Below, in pieces: positions 5,984 through 9,311 of a stretch of DNA of 9,311 nt. The DNA lies in the NCBI GenBank assembly GCA_031284085.1, contig JAITAM010000047.1, positions 1-9,311 on the forward strand, read 5' to 3'. The translations under genes were made by a program, and so were the position numbers. Position 1 is the stretch's first letter, and every line of letters begins with the position of its first letter. The notes under the pieces are model-generated. The model saw only the letters and a list, made by a program, of their open reading frames with translations. It had not been told where the DNA came from and made no database searches. Origin of the DNA: Spirochaetaceae bacterium. Lineage in GTDB: Bacteria > Spirochaetota > Spirochaetia > Treponematales > Breznakiellaceae.

Positions 5984-6130
5984 ATGAAGAGCAGGGAGAG
6001 AGAGGTAAAGCCTTTGAGTCTTGTGGCCGGAGGAAAAAGCCTCACGCACGCTGTCTGTCATACGTGCTGCCATACCGTTTGTTTTATTTATAAAGAAGTT
6101 CAAGCGGCTGTGTCAGGCACTCCCCTCTGA
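5984..6130 (+). CDS. Small Cys/His-rich hypothetical protein, 48 aa
   Basis: The ORF runs ATG 5984 to TGA 6128-6130 and encodes 48 residues beginning MKSREREVKPLSLVAGGKS and ending AAVSGTPL. I do not recognise it. The centre holds a dense cluster, HAVCHTCCHTVC (residues 22-33): four cysteines and three histidines within twelve residues, which could bind a metal ion or form a redox site. The N-terminus is basic. There is no signal peptide; the FIYKE segment is too short for a membrane helix. Translation is supported by AAAGGAGG overlapping the dnaE stop. The gene fills most of the 176-bp gap between dnaE and a metal-responsive regulator (20 bp before that gene's ATG), which would suit a metal-linked role, but this is inference. 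It could be a chance ORF. Confidence 0.42.
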   Translation: MKSREREVKPLSLVAGGKSLTHAVCHTCCHTVCFIYKEVQAAVSGTPL

Positions 6131-6150
6131 TCTCTGCTCTTTATACTGTT

Positions 6151-6528
6151 ATGACTCAATCTTTAGAAGATTACCTTGAAATGATTAGTTTCCTTGCTGA
6201 CGAAGGTGATGTGCGGGTAACCGACATTGCCGTTCGATTGAAAGTTTCAAAACCTTCGGTACTTAATGCCTTGAAGACATTGGAAAGCCAAGGCTTTTTG
6301 CACCATGCACATTACAGTACAGTACAGTTGACGGAAAAAGGCATAGCCGGTGCGGCGGCGATACGAGAAAGGCATCGGTTCTTGACCATTTTTCTGCGGG
6401 ATGTTATTGGAGTCAGCCCGGAAATTGCTGAAAAAGACGCCTGCAGCATGGAACACTTTTTATCGGAGGAAACCTTAGAGAAACTCCAGCAGATAAGTCA
6501 GGAAAAGCGCATAAAGCCGTTAGCCTAA
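6151..6528 (+). CDS. DtxR/MntR-family metal-dependent transcriptional regulator (short form)
   Basis: A 125-residue repressor-type protein with the family's N-terminal winged helix-turn-helix (~1-62: VRVTDIAVRLKVSKPSVLNALKTLESQGFL, then the wing ending QLTEKG) and a metal-binding/dimerisation domain (~65-125: RERHRFLTIFLRDVIGV, CSMEHFLSEE). Against MntR of Bacillus, ligands D7, E10, H75, E101 and H102 match D8, E11, H77, E102 and H103. The position of MntR E99 is C98, as in DtxR (C102). There is no C-terminal SH3-like domain, so it resembles MntR rather than DtxR in length and is shorter than both. Metal preference (Mn, Fe or Zn) cannot be read from sequence. The ATG at 6151 has no Shine-Dalgarno; TATACT at 6142-6147 is a possible -10 box without a matching -35. 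Its stop overlaps the next start (TAATG), implying translational coupling to the hydrolase. Targets are unknown and no metal transporter is in the window. Confidence 0.88.
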   Translation: MTQSLEDYLEMISFLADEGDVRVTDIAVRLKVSKPSVLNALKTLESQGFLHHAHYSTVQLTEKGIAGAAAIRERHRFLTIFLRDVIGVSPEIAEKDACSMEHFLSEETLEKLQQISQEKRIKPLA

Positions 6529-7541
6529 TGCCCTTGCAAAACCCCCTTAGTACGGGTATACTTGCTCCAATGAACAAAGTACAAGAACAAAAAGAGCTAT
6601 GGATTAGTGCCGATGATGGAGCCAAGCTCTTTATGAGGCGCTGGATACCGGAACAAGTACCGGTTGCTGTTGTGCAGATTGTCCACGGTATGGCAGAACA
6701 TTCCGAGCGCTACAATCGCTTTGCTACACGGCTTTGTACTGGCGCCGGTATTGAAGTATGGGCTGCCGATTTACGAGGGCATGGCAAAACCGCCGATCCT
6801 TCGATAAACGATGCTGCACACGGCGGGCTTCTTGGACATTGTGCTGACGTGAATGGTAACACACGAGTTACCGCAGATATTGACTGTATCAACCGGAGTA
6901 TAAAAAAGCTGCATCCGGACAAACCTTTTTTCCTTATGGGACATTCGTGGGGTTCTCTTTTGGTACAGAATTATATTGAACATTATAATTATCCTCTTTC
7001 CGGCTGTATTTTATCGGGGACGCGAGGGCCTGATGGTTTTAGAGTCCGCATCGGCGCACCGATTATGCGCGCTATAGCTTTTCTGACAGGTCCACGCGGT
7101 AAATCAAAGCTTGCACGCGCATTGATGGACGGCGCTTTTAACAAAGCTTTTAAGCCGGTGCGCACCGCCTTTGATTGGATTTCCCGCGATAAAGATGAAG
7201 TAGACCGGTATGTAGCGGATACTCTTTGCCATAATCTTTGCTCCGCCGGTTTTTACCGTGATTTAAGCGTACTGATTAGTAAAATACACCGCCCTGAGTG
7301 TATAGAAGGCATACCTCTTGGCTTGCCTTTATATATTTTTTCAGGCAGTGCGGATCCTGTCGGCGATATGGGAATAAGTCCTACGGCGCTGGTGAATGTA
7401 TACCGTGAACGCGGCATAAAGGATCTGGAATTTGTGCTGTATCCGGATGCGCGGCATGAGACTTTGAACGAGACTAACCGGGAAGAAGTTACTGAAAATT
7501 TATTAAACTGGATTCTCCGTCATTGCGAGACCGGGAAGTAG
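6528..7541 (+). CDS. Alpha/beta hydrolase, monoacylglycerol lipase / lysophospholipase-like
   Basis: A 337-residue serine hydrolase of the Hydrolase_4 (monoacylglycerol lipase / PldB-like) group, expected to cleave the ester bond of monoacylglycerols or lysophospholipids. Visible family features are the oxyanion-side motif VHGMAEHSERY (52-62), DLRGHGKT (81-88), the nucleophile elbow GHSWGS (138-143, Ser140), the acid in GSADPVG (Asp276) and the base in DARHE (His310), so the catalytic triad is complete. Residues ~165-235 form the usual lid/cap insertion. No signal peptide is seen, so it is probably cytoplasmic or loosely membrane-associated. The chosen ATG overlaps the regulator's stop by one base (TAATG). 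A second ATG at 6570 (MNKVQEQKELW) would give a more typical N-terminus and is a real alternative; neither has a good Shine-Dalgarno. Substrate is inferred from family only; host-lipid scavenging would suit a spirochaete that cannot make its own fatty acids. Confidence 0.9.
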   Translation: MPLQNPLSTGILAPMNKVQEQKELWISADDGAKLFMRRWIPEQVPVAVVQIVHGMAEHSERYNRFATRLCTGAGIEVWAADLRGHGKTADPSINDAAHGGLLGHCADVNGNTRVTADIDCINRSIKKLHPDKPFFLMGHSWGSLLVQNYIEHYNYPLSGCILSGTRGPDGFRVRIGAPIMRAIAFLTGPRGKSKLARALMDGAFNKAFKPVRTAFDWISRDKDEVDRYVADTLCHNLCSAGFYRDLSVLISKIHRPECIEGIPLGLPLYIFSGSADPVGDMGISPTALVNVYRERGIKDLEFVLYPDARHETLNETNREEVTENLLNWILRHCETGK

Positions 7542-7550
7542 GGGATTTGT

Positions 7551-8651
7551 TTGCGATTTCGTTATTCTGCTCAGGAAGATGGGACATTGGTTAAAAAAGC
7601 TGTTGTATACACCTCCGATGAACATGGTATTGACGCCGCTTTTGTAGATACTGATGCAGTGCTTATTATAAAACGGCTTAGGCAAGCCGGCTATGAAGGA
7701 TACATAGTCGGTGGAGCGGTACGCGATTTGATCTTAAAGCTCAAGCCTAAAGATTTTGATATTGTCAGTAATGCCACTCCCTCACAGATTAGGAAGCTGT
7801 TCCATAACTCGCGGATCATAGGCCAGAGGTTCCGCCTTGTTCATGTAACATTAAGCAATAAAATCTTTGAAGTATGTACGTTTCGCTCTCTGAAAGAAGG
7901 CAGTACCGGTAATGTTTTCGGCACTATAGAAGAGGATGTGCTTCGCCGTGATTTTACCATAAACGCTCTTTTTTATGAGCCTATTGATGAACTTATAGTG
8001 GATTACGTCGACGGACTTAGAGATATTCAAGAAAAACGTATCAGGCCCATAATTCCTTTAGCAACAATATTTCAAGAGGATCCTGTACGGATGATTCGGG
8101 CGGTTAAGTACAGCGTTTTGACCGATTTTAAGTTACCGGCGCAGCTAAAACAGAAGATACAGCAACAGGCGGCATTGCTTGCTACGGTTTCCGCTTCACG
8201 GCGTACCGAAGAATTGTTTAAGATCATTCATTCATCCAGTGCAGGGGAGATTGTTGATAAGCTCAACTCACTTGATTTGTACATATATTTACAGCACAGC
8301 GCAGCTCTCTTAATGCAAGAACGAGCCGATTTTCGCACCCGCTATCTCAGCACCTTGTCGAATATTGCTGCAGAGGAGCCGGGGGCGGATCTTGCTGCTT
8401 TAGTGCGGGATTATCTTAACGATACAACCGATTGGCATAACGATGAGGACGAAACATACAAATCGGTTTTTCATGCTGCACGGCACTTTATTCTTCCCAT
8501 GAGTCCTCCGCGTGTTAATTTGGATAAGGCTGTGCGTCTTATTTTCAAGGAGCACGGTATTATTATAGAGCAAGCTTGCTACTCTGATTGCCTACGCCAA
8601 TCTACGGAAAAGCCGGTATTTAATCGGCAGCGTCATCGTCCCCACCACTAA
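7551..8651 (+). CDS. pcnB: Poly(A) polymerase (class II nucleotidyltransferase, PcnB type)
   Basis: A 366-residue template-independent RNA nucleotidyltransferase that adds 3' tails to RNA, usually marking it for decay. The head domain has YIVGGAVRDL (51-60), the catalytic pair in KDFD (D68, D70), the third acidic residue in FEVCTFR (Glu107), RRDFTINAL (132-140) and the nucleotide-binding QEDPVRMIRA region (175-184). IIGQRFRLVHV (89-99) fits the signature used to separate poly(A) polymerases from CCA-adding enzymes, which is why I prefer pcnB to cca. It is shorter than E. coli PAP I but keeps a basic C-terminus (RQRHRPHH). The start is a TTG preceded by AGGGG (7540-7544); no better in-frame ATG precedes the conserved domain. 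It follows the hydrolase by 9 bp and is the last gene of the cluster; its stop codon sits in a hairpin. Confidence 0.92.
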   Translation: MRFRYSAQEDGTLVKKAVVYTSDEHGIDAAFVDTDAVLIIKRLRQAGYEGYIVGGAVRDLILKLKPKDFDIVSNATPSQIRKLFHNSRIIGQRFRLVHVTLSNKIFEVCTFRSLKEGSTGNVFGTIEEDVLRRDFTINALFYEPIDELIVDYVDGLRDIQEKRIRPIIPLATIFQEDPVRMIRAVKYSVLTDFKLPAQLKQKIQQQAALLATVSASRRTEELFKIIHSSSAGEIVDKLNSLDLYIYLQHSAALLMQERADFRTRYLSTLSNIAAEEPGADLAALVRDYLNDTTDWHNDEDETYKSVFHAARHFILPMSPPRVNLDKAVRLIFKEHGIIIEQACYSDCLRQSTEKPVFNRQRHRPHH

Positions 8652-8666
8652 CAGGCACAGCCTGTT
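8650..8666. repeat. REP-like hairpin, copy 5, on the pcnB stop codon; weak terminator
   Basis: AACAGGC (8650-8656), ACA, GCCTGTT (8660-8666): a perfect 7-bp stem that overlaps the pcnB TAA (8649-8651). The stem is the same as in the four hairpins upstream of dnaE, with a different loop. Only three T residues follow, so termination would be weak; a role as a 3' mRNA stabiliser or REP element is as likely. Confidence 0.65.
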
Positions 8667-8871
8667 TCTGGAGGTCTGACCCTTGCAGGTAGCCCTGTTT
8701 CAAAGGTTGTTGTAACAGAAGCAGAGGTACGACTTTTCGGCTTTTGCTTGCAAGAAGCGGGATAGATAAGACCCTTGATACGACTTATATCAGACCCTTG
8801 AAACAGCCTATTTCAGACCCTTGAAACAACCTCTATGGCAGGAAGGGGACAGACCCCACGCAGCTCAGCTC
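8667..8871. repeat. Repeat-rich intergenic region beside the RAYT gene
   Basis: No gene is seen on either strand. The region shares modules with the block upstream of dnaE: GAGGTCTGACCC (8671-8682), and GGTACGACTTTTCGG (from about 8727), which resembles the reverse complement of the 84-bp unit's GAAGAGTCGTACTGC. AGGTTGTT (8704-8711) and AACAACCT (8825-8832) form a long-range inverted pair. GGGG-ACAGA-CCCC (8845-8857) lies 14 bp from the transposase stop. This is the arrangement expected for REP-type elements flanking their RAYT. Confidence 0.7.
8768..8836. repeat. Three 23-bp tandem repeats
   Basis: The core AGACCCTTGA recurs at 23-bp spacing. The second and third units (8791-8813 and 8814-8836) share CAGACCCTTGAAACA-CCT; the first (8768-8790) is more diverged (AAGACCCTTGATACGA). 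AGACCC is the right half of the GTCTGACCC-type core seen elsewhere in the window. Confidence 0.75.
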
Positions 8872-9311
8872 TTAAAGTTGAAGCCTAGCGTGGAAGTTAT
8901 CCCAGAACTTCTGCGTTACCTCAGACACTATCAGAGTTATTCCATGAGAACGATGATATGCCCCACTGTACTCCCAGTCCTCCGCTTTCGCTACCAATCC
9001 TGCTTTTACAGGGTTCTGCTCTATATACTCAAAGACTGCCCAGAAATCCTTCTCATCCTTAATCTCTCTACTCCAGAACCTGTCTCCCCAAAAATGTCCT
9101 GTTGTGTTATGCTTCTTATTCCATCGCACAGCAAAGACTTGCTTTATCCATTTCATTATCTGAGACAGACTTTCACCCGCAGCAGGAGTAATAAGGATAT
9201 GGACGTGGTTGCCCATAATACAAAACGTAGGCACCTCAAAGTCGTAGCGTTCTTTTGCTTCTGCAATAACCACGATAAGGCGTTCTTTGTCTTCTTTAGG
9301 GTCTAATTCAT
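8872..9311 (-). CDS. REP-associated tyrosine transposase (RAYT, Y1_Tnp / IS200-like), 5' end outside window
   Basis: A single-strand DNA transposase-like HUH enzyme thought to act on REP hairpins. The frame is open from the stop at 8872-8874 up to the right edge with no stop codon, so the gene continues beyond the window. The GTG at 9273 is internal: in-frame sequence before it reads ELDPKEDKERLIV. The HUH metal motif is NHVHILI (His codons at about 9205-9207 and 9199-9201). Downstream are GHFWGDRFWSREI and EYIEQNPVKAGLV with the candidate nucleophilic Tyr at about 9025-9027; this Tyr-x3-Asn-Pro-Val-Lys-Ala-Gly pattern is typical of RAYTs. The visible part looks intact with no frameshift. It is convergent with pcnB, and no IS200/IS605 partner (TnpB) is seen. 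The related repeats nearby and upstream of dnaE are its likely substrates. Confidence 0.9.
   Translation of the reverse strand, partial: ELDPKEDKERLIVVIAEAKERYDFEVPTFCIMGNHVHILITPAAGESLSQIMKWIKQVFAVRWNKKHNTTGHFWGDRFWSREIKDEKDFWAVFEYIEQNPVKAGLVAKAEDWEYSGAYHRSHGITLIVSEVTQKFWDNFHARLQL

Noticed and set aside
7551..8651. CCA-adding enzyme (cca) as the identity of the nucleotidyltransferase
   Set aside because: The IIGQRFRLVHV segment after the catalytic DxD fits the poly(A) polymerase signature. A dual or CCA role is not strictly excluded without testing.
8650..8670. Strong intrinsic terminator after pcnB
   Set aside because: The hairpin is good but only three T residues follow, and the same stem recurs elsewhere without T-tracts, so a REP-like hairpin is the better call.
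8821..9306. 161-codon plus-strand frame opposite the RAYT
   Set aside because: The minus-strand frame carries the clear HUH and NPVKAGLV motifs; this one is its shadow.

Overview
The window looks like chromosomal DNA of a host-associated spirochaete, most likely an oral-type Treponema. This rests on the dnaE and pcnB protein sequences, on a roughly mid-40s % GC composition judged by eye, and on a pair of paralogous proteins (MADWVPxSRxxQ...GPWxPVFSAIVP) that I associate from memory with Treponema. The genus is an inference; no 16S or other definitive marker is present.

Layout. 1-435: no supportable gene; a long-spaced inverted repeat, a weak promoter-like pair and a short hairpin. 436-666: an 11-copy, 21-bp tandem array. 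717-1869: two adjacent paralogous genes of unknown function; the first is N-terminal only, with a probably frameshifted tail that runs over the start of the second. 1879-1952: two tandem intrinsic terminators, apparently a 41-bp duplication. 1957-2487: a composite repeat block of 84-bp units (three good copies) around a ten-copy 21-bp array, ending 43 bp before dnaE. 2531-8651: a co-directional cluster of dnaE (DNA polymerase III alpha), a 48-codon Cys/His-rich small ORF, a short DtxR/MntR-family metal regulator, a monoacylglycerol-lipase/lysophospholipase-like hydrolase, and a poly(A) polymerase (pcnB type). Spacing is tight (9 bp, 20 bp, a 1-bp overlap, 9 bp), no strong terminator is visible inside, and the cluster is probably transcribed at least partly as one unit. 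8650-8871: repeat-rich intergenic DNA. 8872-9311, minus strand: the 3' part of a REP-associated tyrosine transposase (RAYT, Y1_Tnp/IS200-like), running off the window edge.

The most interesting structure is the link between the two intergenic repeat blocks. Both carry the near-palindrome GGTCTGACC and the hairpin ACAGGC-(2-3 nt)-GCCTGT, and a related GGGG-ACAGA-CCCC sequence lies 14 bp from the RAYT stop codon. The block upstream of dnaE therefore looks like an expanded, tandemly amplified REP-type element related to the sequences beside the transposase. No complete novel defence or biosynthetic system is visible. The better leads are the REP/RAYT pair, the small Cys/His ORF beside the metal regulator, the hybrid metal site of that regulator, and a possible leaderless dnaE start placed directly after the repeat block.
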